Shown: in pieces, positions 13,298-21,461 of the stretch | Layout: each line of letters starts with the position of its first letter | Numbering within the stretch: position 1 is the first letter of the stretch | IMG/VR virus record: IMGVR_UViG_3300017782_000069 | Span: 1 to 37,630 of that record | Source of the DNA: a virus | DNA length: 37,630 bases | Direction: 5' to 3' (one strand) | Notes under the pieces: model-generated | Database searches by the model: none | Seen by the model: the letters and a program-made list of their open reading frames with translations, nothing else | Told to the model about the DNA's origin: nothing | Program-made: the position numbers and the translations under genes

Positions 13298-15601
13298 ATG
13301 TTAAATTCGGGCGTATCATTACAAAGGCTTGCTACAAAAGCAGGGGTAGGCTTTACCCCAAAGAAACTGTTTTCCAATGGTGAAGCAGGGGTGTGGTATG
13401 ACCCTAGTGACGTTGAAGCATCACTAACTTGGCGTAGGAATCTACTAGAGTATACAGAAAGTTTTGATAGCAGTGCTTACTCTAAAGGCACGAATACAAC
13501 TATAACTGCAAGTCATGCAACCTATATAGATGGCTCTAGTGCGGATAGGGTACAAATGCCTGCTTCAGCAGGTACTTATATTGTGCAGTCTGTTAGTCTT
13601 ACTGCAGGTAAAACGTACACAGTTAGCGCATTCGTAAAAACTAATGGTGCCCCAAACATAGATATAGGGTTTGGCACTTCGATTTCAAGCGGAGTCAGCT
13701 ATGGCGCAACCGCATCAGCTACATCTTCATGGGCAAGGGTGAGCTTCACATATACAGCCGCTTCAACTGCAACTTATTGGGCAGGTATTGATAATCGAGG
13801 TAACACTAGTGCTGTAGATATACACTTGTATGGATTACAGGTAGAAGAAGGCTCTACAGCTACAGAATATCAACCTATCCGTAGCACGTTTGATAATGCG
13901 TTTAAGCAGGCTTTCCCTAAACATACACTGTATCAAGATGAAAAAGGTTTAACGCCTGTAACAGGTTTAGGGCAGTCTGTAGGCGAAATGTTAGATAAGT
14001 CGCAGGGATTGAAGTTTGGTGACGAGTTAGTTGTTAATGGTACATACGATAGCAATATAAATGGTTGGACTGTGCCTTCAGGTTCAGCTTCTACAATATC
14101 TTATTCAAACGGTGCATTAGCGGCAACTAGAGGCAACGAAGCTATAGCTGTGTCTACGCTTTCTACGCCAGTAGTAACAGGAAAAACTTATAGATTAGAG
14201 TTTGATATTGTATCTAAAAGCCATGATGGTGGTTGGGTATATGTAAAATTAAATAGTTTTTTTACATCCCAGAACAGTACCTATGGCAAAAGCACAGGGA
14301 AAAAAATATATACATTTACTGCAACATCAGGCGCAAACGCTATTGAAATATTTGCAGGTGGTATTGGTGTTTTCGATTTTGTAATAGATAACGTATCAGT
14401 AAAAGAGATACAAGGCTCACACGCTACACAATCTGATTCTACTAAACGCCCTGTATTCGCAAGACATCCTGAACGCGGTAGAGTTAATCTGTTAAAGTAC
14501 ACAGAAGAGTTTGATAATGGTTTCTGGTCTAAAAATCAATCTACCGTATCTTCTAATTTAATTGTTGCTCCAGATGGCACAAATACAGCAGATAAAATAG
14601 TTGAAAGCAATACTAATTCAAATCACTATGTGCAAGGTACTGCAACATTAAACGGTACAGCACTAACAGGAACTTGTTATATAAAAGCAGGTGAGCGTAC
14701 ATTTGTTAGGCTAAGAATAAACGGCTCATCAAGCAGTGTTCGTGCGTGGTTTAACCTGTCAAACGGTACTGTAGACAGCGTGGATGCAGGTGGCACAGCT
14801 TCGATAGAAGATGCAGGTAATGGTTGGTATAGATGTCAATTGACAGAAATCAACAACACTACATCTGGCACAGGTGGCTTGCAAGTTTTTTTACAGACAG
14901 CAGGCTCATTTCAAACAAGCTATCAAGGTGATGGCTCATCAGGGGTATACGTTTGGGGCGCACAACTAGAAGAAGCCAACGAAGCTACAGGCTATCAAAA
15001 AGTAGTAGACGATTACGACATTACAGAGAGTGGTTATAAGTCTGTTTACTATCTACAGTTTGATGGTATTAATGACACTATGGCTGTCTCACCAGTTACA
15101 AGCACAGATGCTCCAATAAGTGTGTTTATGGGGCATGATACTGAAGGTAATAGCAGTTCAACAGGGTATTTTTTAGATATAGAAGATGGTCGGTTCTTGC
15201 TTGCAGGCGGAGGTTATTACACTAATGCATCAAGTTGGCAATTCGGTACAAATATAGATGCTACTGCAAAAGGGGTATCTACAGTTGTTTCTGATGGCAC
15301 AAATGCAGACTATCGTAGAGATGGCATAGTTGAACGCACAGGTGTTTTAGGTAACGTGTCTATACAAGGCGCAATAGCTATATTTTCACGTTATGACTAT
15401 ACCACACAGTTAACTAATGGGAATATGTATCAGCTTGTTATACGCGGTGCTACATCAACAGACAAAGAAATAGACCAAGCAGAAGAGTTTGTAGCTATTA
15501 AGACAGGCTTGAAGTCAGAAGTAGTAGGACTAGCTACACTAGACTTAAACTTCGGTGCTAACACATATACAGCTAGGAACAGCAATGGGAGCGTACTATG
15601 A
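13298..15601 (+). CDS. Spike/fibre protein 1 with jelly-roll and LamG-like modules
   Basis: A 767-aa modular surface protein with three units: a carbohydrate-binding-like jelly roll (NLLEYTESFD ... VSAFVKTN ... GLQVEEGSTATEYQP, about 48-200), another (VVNGTYDSNINGW ... DNVSVKEI, about 245-370), and a third starting NLLKYTEEFDNGFW that ends WGAQLEEANEATGYQ (about 395-570). A LamG-like lectin segment follows (YLQFDGINDTMAV onward). Such domains bind glycans on the host surface. The C-terminus LDLNFGANTYTA looks like the start of another module that continues in the next gene, joined by an ATGA overlap. Confidence 0.82.
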   Translation: MLNSGVSLQRLATKAGVGFTPKKLFSNGEAGVWYDPSDVEASLTWRRNLLEYTESFDSSAYSKGTNTTITASHATYIDGSSADRVQMPASAGTYIVQSVSLTAGKTYTVSAFVKTNGAPNIDIGFGTSISSGVSYGATASATSSWARVSFTYTAASTATYWAGIDNRGNTSAVDIHLYGLQVEEGSTATEYQPIRSTFDNAFKQAFPKHTLYQDEKGLTPVTGLGQSVGEMLDKSQGLKFGDELVVNGTYDSNINGWTVPSGSASTISYSNGALAATRGNEAIAVSTLSTPVVTGKTYRLEFDIVSKSHDGGWVYVKLNSFFTSQNSTYGKSTGKKIYTFTATSGANAIEIFAGGIGVFDFVIDNVSVKEIQGSHATQSDSTKRPVFARHPERGRVNLLKYTEEFDNGFWSKNQSTVSSNLIVAPDGTNTADKIVESNTNSNHYVQGTATLNGTALTGTCYIKAGERTFVRLRINGSSSSVRAWFNLSNGTVDSVDAGGTASIEDAGNGWYRCQLTEINNTTSGTGGLQVFLQTAGSFQTSYQGDGSSGVYVWGAQLEEANEATGYQKVVDDYDITESGYKSVYYLQFDGINDTMAVSPVTSTDAPISVFMGHDTEGNSSSTGYFLDIEDGRFLLAGGGYYTNASSWQFGTNIDATAKGVSTVVSDGTNADYRRDGIVERTGVLGNVSIQGAIAIFSRYDYTTQLTNGNMYQLVIRGATSTDKEIDQAEEFVAIKTGLKSEVVGLATLDLNFGANTYTARNSNGSVL

Positions 15602-17211
15602 GTGCATTCAGTGAATTAATAGACTTTACACGCTCTTCTACTGGTACATACTTAGACAGTGTTGTGTATGGCGATGAATTAGTTACTAATGGTACGTTTG
15701 ATACTGACAGTGATTGGGCTAAAGGGACTGGATGGGCTATTAGTGGTGGTACTGCATCTAAAACAGCAGGCACAGGGTCATCAATAGTTTCTACTACTTT
15801 GAGTGGAACAATAGGTAAATCCTATTTGCTTACTTTTGATTTAACTCTTAGCGCAGGTGTTATCAACTCTACATTAGGCGCGTCTGTTACACCTGTTTAC
15901 GACTCTTCTGGTAGTTATGCAGAAATTTTGAAGCCTACTACTACAGGCGCGTTTTACTTTTATGGCAGTGCTGCTTTTGCAGGCTCAATAGACAACGTAT
16001 CTGTAAAAGAAATCATAGGCGGTCAGGGTACAGCAGGCACACCTCTACTTAGAACAGCAGATACTAACGAACCACGCCTAGAGTATGATGCTAGTGGTCA
16101 GCCATTAGGTCTGTTGATAGAAGAGCAGAGAACAAACTTAATTAGTTCAAGTAACTTCAATAATGTTACTAAGGAAAATGTAACTACAGTTAACGATTAC
16201 GCGGTTGCCCCTGATGGAACGAACACCGCAGTTGCAATGTTTGAGACAACAAATAATTATTTTCACAGAGCATACAACACTGCATCTTTTTTAAATGGGA
16301 ACACTTACACGCAAAGCGTTTTCTTGAAATCAATAGGCGGCAGGGCAGGACAGCTTACCATGACTTCTTCTGGATTCGGCACTATTCATGCTAACTTTGA
16401 TTTAGTTAACGGTGTTGTAGGCACAAAAAATAATTGTGAAAGCCAGATTACGCCAGTTGGTAATGGTTGGTATCGTTGCTCTATAACAGCTACAGCAATA
16501 GGCGATTCGGGCGGTGATGCTAGTGTTGTTTCTGTGACATCACCAACAAGCACAAGGTTGCAAAACTATGCGGGTGATACGTCTAAAGGCTTATTAGTTT
16601 ATGGACTGCAAGTAGAACAGGGCGCATTCCCTACATCCTATATCCCTACAAGTGGCAGTACAGTTACTCGTAATCACGATGTTGCAAGCACGACTGCGTT
16701 CAAGTATCACCAAAACAATACACAAGGAACTCTATACGCAGAGTTTACTCCTAACATTAGCAGTACGAGCTATAAAAGGGCGGCTGAGTTTTACTACTCA
16801 AACCTTAGATTTTCTATACAAATGTATACAGGTAAGATAGCTTATTACACGAGAAATGCCGCGAACAGCACAAATAACTCAATAGGTACGCAAAATCCAT
16901 ATACGCCATACCGCACACAAAAATCTGCATTCACAGTGAGTGAAGGCTATGCGGCAAAATCTTCTAACGGCTTAGATGTAGAAAGCGAAACAGATGTATT
17001 GGGTCTAGGCGAAGATAATGTGGTTTTATATATTGGTCAAAATAACGCAGGGGCTTATATAAATGGACATATTAAACACCTGCGATACTTCCCAACTAAG
17101 CTATCTAACGATGAATTAGTAGAACTAACCAAGCCATCATCCTCACCTACAATGAGCCTAACATTTGATGGACAAGCAACCAGTGAATTAGTAGAGGGTT
17201 TACATGACTAA
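15598..17211 (+). CDS. Spike/fibre protein 2, paralogue
   Basis: This 537-aa protein opens FSELIDFTRSSTGTYLDS, then VTNGTFDTDSDW ... DNVSVKEI, then the phage spike-fibre core EPRLEYDASGQPLGLLIEEQ RTNL ... APDGTNTA ... GNGWYRCSIT ... FPTSYIPTSGSTVTR, then a LamG-like end (GTLYAEFTPN ... HIKHLRYFPTKLSNDEL). It is a paralogue of its two neighbours. Its ATG overlaps the upstream stop by 4 bases and its own end overlaps the next gene by 8. It probably recognises host glycans; the sugar is unknown. Confidence 0.85.
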   Translation: MSAFSELIDFTRSSTGTYLDSVVYGDELVTNGTFDTDSDWAKGTGWAISGGTASKTAGTGSSIVSTTLSGTIGKSYLLTFDLTLSAGVINSTLGASVTPVYDSSGSYAEILKPTTTGAFYFYGSAAFAGSIDNVSVKEIIGGQGTAGTPLLRTADTNEPRLEYDASGQPLGLLIEEQRTNLISSSNFNNVTKENVTTVNDYAVAPDGTNTAVAMFETTNNYFHRAYNTASFLNGNTYTQSVFLKSIGGRAGQLTMTSSGFGTIHANFDLVNGVVGTKNNCESQITPVGNGWYRCSITATAIGDSGGDASVVSVTSPTSTRLQNYAGDTSKGLLVYGLQVEQGAFPTSYIPTSGSTVTRNHDVASTTAFKYHQNNTQGTLYAEFTPNISSTSYKRAAEFYYSNLRFSIQMYTGKIAYYTRNAANSTNNSIGTQNPYTPYRTQKSAFTVSEGYAAKSSNGLDVESETDVLGLGEDNVVLYIGQNNAGAYINGHIKHLRYFPTKLSNDELVELTKPSSSPTMSLTFDGQATSELVEGLHD

Positions 17212-18391
17212 GACAGTAACTACAGGTAAAGCCACAGACCTAATCACATTCACTAGGTCTACTACAGGTACATATTTAGGTTCTGATGGTTTACTTAAAA
17301 CTGCTAATACTAATGAGCCTAGAATAGAATATGATGCAGACGGTAATCTAAAAGGCTTGCTGATAGAAGAGCAGAGAAGTAACTTGCTACATCAAAGCGA
17401 AGCATTCAATAATGTCTATTGGGGTAAAGTGCAACTCAACACTCTTAGCAATGGGGTGACTGCACCAGATGGCACAACTGACACAATCACATTGTCTGCA
17501 TCAACTAGCAACGGTGCGTACATAGCAAGGAGTAATCTAGGGTCAGCAGGTCAGGGATACACAGCTAGTGTTTACGCTAAAGCAGGTACGCATGACATCA
17601 TACGCATTACAAATCAATCATCAGGAACAACTGGCGGTTGGTTTGATTTAACTAACGGTACGACACTATCAAGCAACGGTGCTAACAATGTATCACGCAT
17701 AGAGTATGTAGGTAACGGTTGGTACAGATGCAGTAGATATTTTGATAGTTGGATTAACACAAACAACGCATTGCTTTTTGGCGTATCTTTATTAGATGGA
17801 AGCACCCAATCAGCAGTAGGCGACACTGTAAGTCTTTGGGGCGCACAGTTAGAGTCAGGCTCATTCCCTACGTCATACATACCAACATCAGGTAGTACAG
17901 TAACACGCACTGCTGACATAGCTAATGTAAATCCAAGTACATTTGAACTAAATCAGAACGAATCAACCTTGCTTGTATCTGGCACATCTATGCCAACAAG
18001 AGGTGTAGGTACTGTTAAAGAGTTTTGGTGTGCATCTTTACACACAGCCAGTGGTTACGCAAATATGAGGTTTTATTCTGGTGGCGTTGCAAATTCAGCA
18101 GTGCAAGATGCTGTAGGTTTTGATAGCGGTGTTCAGTTTGATGCTACAGGTGCAACTATTTCTCCACCTGTCGAGTTTACTTCTGTACTCGCTATTAAAG
18201 ATAACGATGTAGGGTATGCAAACCAGAGCATGACAGGCGTGAATATAGACACATCGTCTACGTTCAGTGATTTTAATAACTTGCGTATAGGAAGCACAGG
18301 GTCAGGGTCATACCTAAATGGACACGTTAAGTCTGTAAAATACTACCCTGTAAGATTAACAAACAATCAATTAAAGGCATTAACACAATGA
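17204..18391 (+). CDS. Spike/fibre protein 3, paralogue
   Basis: A 395-aa protein with a single copy of the spike core: ATDLITFTRSTTGTYLGSDG, EPRIEYDADGNLKGLLIEEQ, NGWYRCSRYFDSW, LWGAQLESGSFPTSYIPTSG, and a C-terminal lectin-like end (YLNGHVKSVKYYPVRLTNNQL). It is the shortest of the three tandem paralogues and lacks the NGTFD jelly roll. Sequence signatures shared with the upstream gene show duplication and divergence. The stop overlaps the next start (ATGA). Confidence 0.85.
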   Translation: MTKTVTTGKATDLITFTRSTTGTYLGSDGLLKTANTNEPRIEYDADGNLKGLLIEEQRSNLLHQSEAFNNVYWGKVQLNTLSNGVTAPDGTTDTITLSASTSNGAYIARSNLGSAGQGYTASVYAKAGTHDIIRITNQSSGTTGGWFDLTNGTTLSSNGANNVSRIEYVGNGWYRCSRYFDSWINTNNALLFGVSLLDGSTQSAVGDTVSLWGAQLESGSFPTSYIPTSGSTVTRTADIANVNPSTFELNQNESTLLVSGTSMPTRGVGTVKEFWCASLHTASGYANMRFYSGGVANSAVQDAVGFDSGVQFDATGATISPPVEFTSVLAIKDNDVGYANQSMTGVNIDTSSTFSDFNNLRIGSTGSGSYLNGHVKSVKYYPVRLTNNQLKALTQ

Positions 18392-18717
18392 CACATTACT
18401 TAAAGTTTGAAAGCGAAGAGGCAATGCGTACAGCGTTAAGTGCCTATTACTTTGAAGATGATGAGGGCAACAGTGTTCTCTCAACAGGCAACCACGAATA
18501 CGCTATTGATAACATTGGTTCTATCTTTGAGCCAACAGGTGAGACTGAGACTGACGAAGAGGGCAATGAGATACCTCTTATGGGTGCAGTAGAGGGATAC
18601 CATGTAAACTTCTTGGGTGACTTACCAGATAGCCTACAGGCATTTGCTATCGATGCACCTGCTACACCGTATAGAATATTTGCGGCTATGCCAGTATATG
18701 AGGACATTGAAGAATGA
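18388..18717 (+). CDS. Hypothetical protein after spike genes
   Basis: This 109-aa acidic protein begins THYLKFESEEAMRTALSAYY and ends ATPYRIFAAMPVYEDIEE. Small proteins of this kind commonly follow phage fibre genes and may assist fibre assembly or cap the particle, but that is inferred from position alone. It is coupled to both neighbours by ATGA overlaps, so its expression is tied to the spikes. Confidence 0.7.
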   Translation: MTHYLKFESEEAMRTALSAYYFEDDEGNSVLSTGNHEYAIDNIGSIFEPTGETETDEEGNEIPLMGAVEGYHVNFLGDLPDSLQAFAIDAPATPYRIFAAMPVYEDIEE

Positions 18718-19013
18718 ACATCTTAACTACCCTAATCGTAACGGATGCAGACAAGGCATCAGCACAAGGCGTTATAAACGCCCTACATTCCACTGAGGAA
18801 GGCGCAAGCACTCAGGGTGATACATTGTTTAGTGTAGAACTAACTGACGGCACAGATACATTCTGGGCTACTACAGGGTTCTTATATGGCGATGACCTGA
18901 CTGCGTTAATCAATACTGATTACATTCAGTATGCGTGTTTCCCTGCTGATTTAGACAAAGCATTAGAAGCTAACAGCTTAACTAGAGTAGAAGTGGAGTC
19001 TGAGGAAATCTAA
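18714..19013 (+). CDS. Hypothetical protein, 99 aa
   Basis: A 99-aa acidic alpha/beta protein (ILTTLIVTDADKASAQGVIN, then SVELTDGTDTFWATTGF and a helical acidic tail). There is no recognisable motif. It is translationally coupled to the preceding gene and one base ahead of the membrane protein gene, bridging the spike and lysis-like blocks. Confidence 0.7.
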   Translation: MNILTTLIVTDADKASAQGVINALHSTEEGASTQGDTLFSVELTDGTDTFWATTGFLYGDDLTALINTDYIQYACFPADLDKALEANSLTRVEVESEEI

Positions 19014-19014
19014 C

Positions 19015-19221
19015 ATGGACGGTAACAGAGAAGCATTGCTGAAGCTAGAAGCGCATGAGAGAGAATGTGCTGCAAGAATGGAAAACATACAAGACAAGCT
19101 AGGTGTTGTAGATAAGCGTCTTGATATGGGTATGGACAAGTTTAAAAACATCGAGCGCTTGTTGTGGCTTTTGTATCCACTGATTTTAGGGCTAGACATC
19201 ATTGGGCAAAAACTTATTTAA
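19015..19221 (+). CDS. Small coiled-coil membrane protein
   Basis: The 68 residues comprise a charged helix with coiled-coil spacing (ALLKLEAHERECAARMENIQDKLGVVDKRL, about 6-40) and one C-terminal hydrophobic segment (RLLWLLYPLILGLDIIG, about 48-64). This is a widespread phage topology near lysis genes, sometimes annotated holin-like. The context (signal-peptide proteins, 3-TM holin) supports a membrane role, but the precise job is unknown. Confidence 0.68.
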   Translation: MDGNREALLKLEAHERECAARMENIQDKLGVVDKRLDMGMDKFKNIERLLWLLYPLILGLDIIGQKLI

Positions 19222-19840
19222 GGCTGCACTGTTATTGGTATCAAGTTTAGCGTTAGGCACAGAGCAAGAAGGCAGCCTAAACACTAACAACGAAAACAGC
19301 ACAGTGAACAGCAACAATGTTACTACTGATGAGAGCACGACTAATACTTATCAGGGCGCTGGCGCAGCATCAAAAATACCAGTAGGTTCAGCTATTAGCC
19401 CTAGTATGCAATCGTCAGGTATGGAGACGTGTTTAAAGGCAGCAGGCAGCTCCATACAGACAGTTGGCTTCGGATGGTCTAGTGGTAAGTATGTATTAGA
19501 CAAAGACTGTACACGTAGACGTGACGCGGCTCTGCTGGACAAGTTTAATATGAAGGTGGCAGCCATCAGTATGATGTGCCAGTCAGTAGATGTCTGGAAA
19601 GCCATGTTTTCTGCTGGTACGCCATGTCCAGTAACAATAGGTGGCAAGTTGGTAGCAGGTAGGCGCAGCTATTTAGTAATGATGCAGAACCCAGAGTTAC
19701 ACATACCTGATTATGGACCAGATACAGAAGATTACTACAACACAATGTTAAACATAGGGGCGGAGCAAACAGATGAAGAAAGCGATAATAGGAGCATTAG
19801 CGATATGTTCCGTAGCAGCAAACAGCGACCAGCTAACTGA
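19202..19840 (+). CDS. Predicted secreted protein 1 with signal peptide
   Basis: The 212-aa protein starts at TTG with a signal-peptide-like MGKNLFKAALLLVSSLALG. A Asn/Thr/Ser-rich low-complexity stretch follows (about 22-50), then a conserved-looking domain with CLKAAGSS, KDCTRRRDAALLDK, MMCQSVDVWKAM and GTPCPVTIGGKL, containing at least four cysteines that could pair outside the cytoplasm. It overlaps the upstream membrane gene by 20 bases and the next secreted gene by 68. The export and start codon are predictions; the function is unknown. Confidence 0.65.
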   Translation: MGKNLFKAALLLVSSLALGTEQEGSLNTNNENSTVNSNNVTTDESTTNTYQGAGAASKIPVGSAISPSMQSSGMETCLKAAGSSIQTVGFGWSSGKYVLDKDCTRRRDAALLDKFNMKVAAISMMCQSVDVWKAMFSAGTPCPVTIGGKLVAGRRSYLVMMQNPELHIPDYGPDTEDYYNTMLNIGAEQTDEESDNRSISDMFRSSKQRPAN

Positions 19841-20615
19841 TTTAGTCAATACATCTAATGCTATAGTTGACCAGATTGACCGTGGCATCATGCTAGTAGG
19901 TGCTGCAACAGAATACGCATACGTAGGCGATGGTATGTCAGACGGCACGTTATCTACATCTGCACACATCTCTGCACAGCAAGTTACAGCTTATAACAAC
20001 GCACTATCCAACTTTAGCACGTATCTGCCCTATGGCAGTGTTGAGGCTGTATTGCAGCAAGCGGCTGCAACAGAGCTAGAGCTTATGGAAGATAGCGTAG
20101 AAGTGTTCACAACTGCTGTTATTGAGATGAGCACCACTATACAAGTAGCTGAGATGGCTGATGAAAGCGTTGGCAACCCAGCTGAAGAAGAACAGGTACA
20201 AGAATTTGTTGCACAGAACGAAGAAGTGCTGATGATATCTCAGGATACAGTAGATTCGTACAATGACAGTATAGATTCTATCGAGGAGCACGCTAATAAA
20301 GCTGCTGGGTACATTGCCGTGGCTGCAAATGAGGATGCTGTAGCGTTTTTAGAGCAAGGCGCTGTAAATAACAACGCTGTAGCAGAAGAAGCGACCATAA
20401 CTTACAGTGCAGAGCAGCAATGGGTGTCTATGAAGTGGGCAAACACTAATAATGCGACTGCTGTATACCTAAATGGACAGAATTTTGGCTTAGATATGTA
20501 TGTAGACCAAGAAACAGTGCTATATGCAGGTGCTGAGTCAGAGTTTTACCTAACTGGACCAACTGCGTCTGGCTATGATTGCTTCATGTATGAGATAGGA
20601 TGTAGTTTTGATTGA
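19773..20615 (+). CDS. Predicted secreted protein 2 with signal peptide
   Basis: A 280-aa acidic protein beginning with a short signal peptide (MKKAIIGALAICSVAANS, likely cut near residue 16-18). Long Ala/Glu/Val-rich helical stretches (about 60-205) follow, then a strand-rich C-terminal domain with two cysteines (SGYDCFMYEIGCSFD). GGAG precedes the ATG. The gene lies over the end of secreted protein 1. Periplasmic, envelope or virion-surface action is possible. I do not recognise the family. Confidence 0.68.
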   Translation: MKKAIIGALAICSVAANSDQLTDLVNTSNAIVDQIDRGIMLVGAATEYAYVGDGMSDGTLSTSAHISAQQVTAYNNALSNFSTYLPYGSVEAVLQQAAATELELMEDSVEVFTTAVIEMSTTIQVAEMADESVGNPAEEEQVQEFVAQNEEVLMISQDTVDSYNDSIDSIEEHANKAAGYIAVAANEDAVAFLEQGAVNNNAVAEEATITYSAEQQWVSMKWANTNNATAVYLNGQNFGLDMYVDQETVLYAGAESEFYLTGPTASGYDCFMYEIGCSFD

Positions 20616-21084
20616 TGATACAGAGCTGAAGATTGGCAACACGTCATTTAAGGGTGTGTGGATAGGCATAGTGCTAGCAATTGGTACATCAATTGGTGGT
20701 ACAGTTTGGACTGCTTCTAGTTTATACTCAAGGCTAGAGTCAGTGGAAGCTGTAAGCATACCTGATGTTGAGCCTGTTACTGAAAGAGTCACGCTAATCG
20801 AGCAAAGATTAGAGGACAACGATGTAGGGCAATTAAAGGGTAATTTAGCGGCTTTAGGCACTAACCTTGAAACTATATTAGAGCAGCAAGAAAAGCTGTT
20901 AGAACTCAAATCTGACGTCTCTAGGCTAGAGAAAGATATAGAAGCCATGAGAAGCACTGTAAAGCAGGCAGAAATCGTCAGTAACAGCTTAGGTGACGTA
21001 AGTGAACGAATTAAAAAAGTCGATTTAGAAATAAATAATTTGTGGGATGGGCTCGACTACGTAACGAGCAATCCATTGAGGTAG
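20608..21084 (+). CDS. Single-span membrane protein with coiled coil
   Basis: This 158-aa protein starts at TTG and overlaps the upstream gene by 8 bases. Residues about 15-37 (FKGVWIGIVLAIGTSIGGTVW) are one transmembrane segment. A long heptad-rich region follows (LIEQRLEDND ... LEKDIEAMRSTVKQAEIVSN). An N-in, C-out topology of this type is shared with inner-membrane spanins, but the charge pattern does not prove that. It sits just before the holin gene. Confidence 0.68.
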   Translation: MIDDTELKIGNTSFKGVWIGIVLAIGTSIGGTVWTASSLYSRLESVEAVSIPDVEPVTERVTLIEQRLEDNDVGQLKGNLAALGTNLETILEQQEKLLELKSDVSRLEKDIEAMRSTVKQAEIVSNSLGDVSERIKKVDLEINNLWDGLDYVTSNPLR

Positions 21085-21086
21085 AT

Positions 21087-21461
21087 ATGTGGCAATCATT
21101 AGTTGGACCTATAGCTAATTTAGCTGGTGGCTATTTCAAGAACAAAGCGGAAGAGAAGCAGGCTAAGCATGAGGCTAAGATGAGCGTTATTAAGAGTGAC
21201 GCTGATTGGGAGTCTAAGATGGTTGATGCTTCGGCTAGCTCGTGGAAGGATGAATTTTGGACGCTAGTGCTATCTGTGCCTGTCTTTATGATTGGCTACG
21301 CCATTGTAGTAGATGACGTCACAGTTATTGATAGGGTAGAAAAAGGCTTTATCGCATTATCTGGGCTGCCTGAGTGGTATCAATATTTACTGTTTATAGC
21401 TATAAGCAGTAGTTTTGGTATCAAGGGTGCAAGTAAGCTGATGAATCTAAGGAACAAATAA
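21087..21461 (+). CDS. Holin, three-TM gene-transfer-release type
   Basis: The 124-aa protein has an N-terminal amphipathic part (PIANLAGGYFKNKAEEKQAK), WESKMVDASASSWKDEFW, and hydrophobic segments at TLVLSVPVFMIGYAIVV and YQYLLFIAISSSFGIKGASK. The order KDEFWTL ... LSGLPEWYQYLL ... GIKGASKLM matches the holin family named for gene-transfer-agent release. It would permeabilise the inner membrane to release the endopeptidase encoded at 35216. The ATG at 21087 follows GAGGTAG. Confidence 0.8.
   Translation: MWQSLVGPIANLAGGYFKNKAEEKQAKHEAKMSVIKSDADWESKMVDASASSWKDEFWTLVLSVPVFMIGYAIVVDDVTVIDRVEKGFIALSGLPEWYQYLLFIAISSSFGIKGASKLMNLRNK

Noticed and set aside
15598-15601. Programmed frameshift joining the spike genes
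   Set aside because: The ATGA overlap has no slippery heptamer before it; start-stop coupling is enough.
13298-18391. Diversity-generating retroelement acting on spikes
   Set aside because: No reverse transcriptase, no template/variable repeat pair, and no adenine-biased variation were seen in the window; module duplication explains the repeats.
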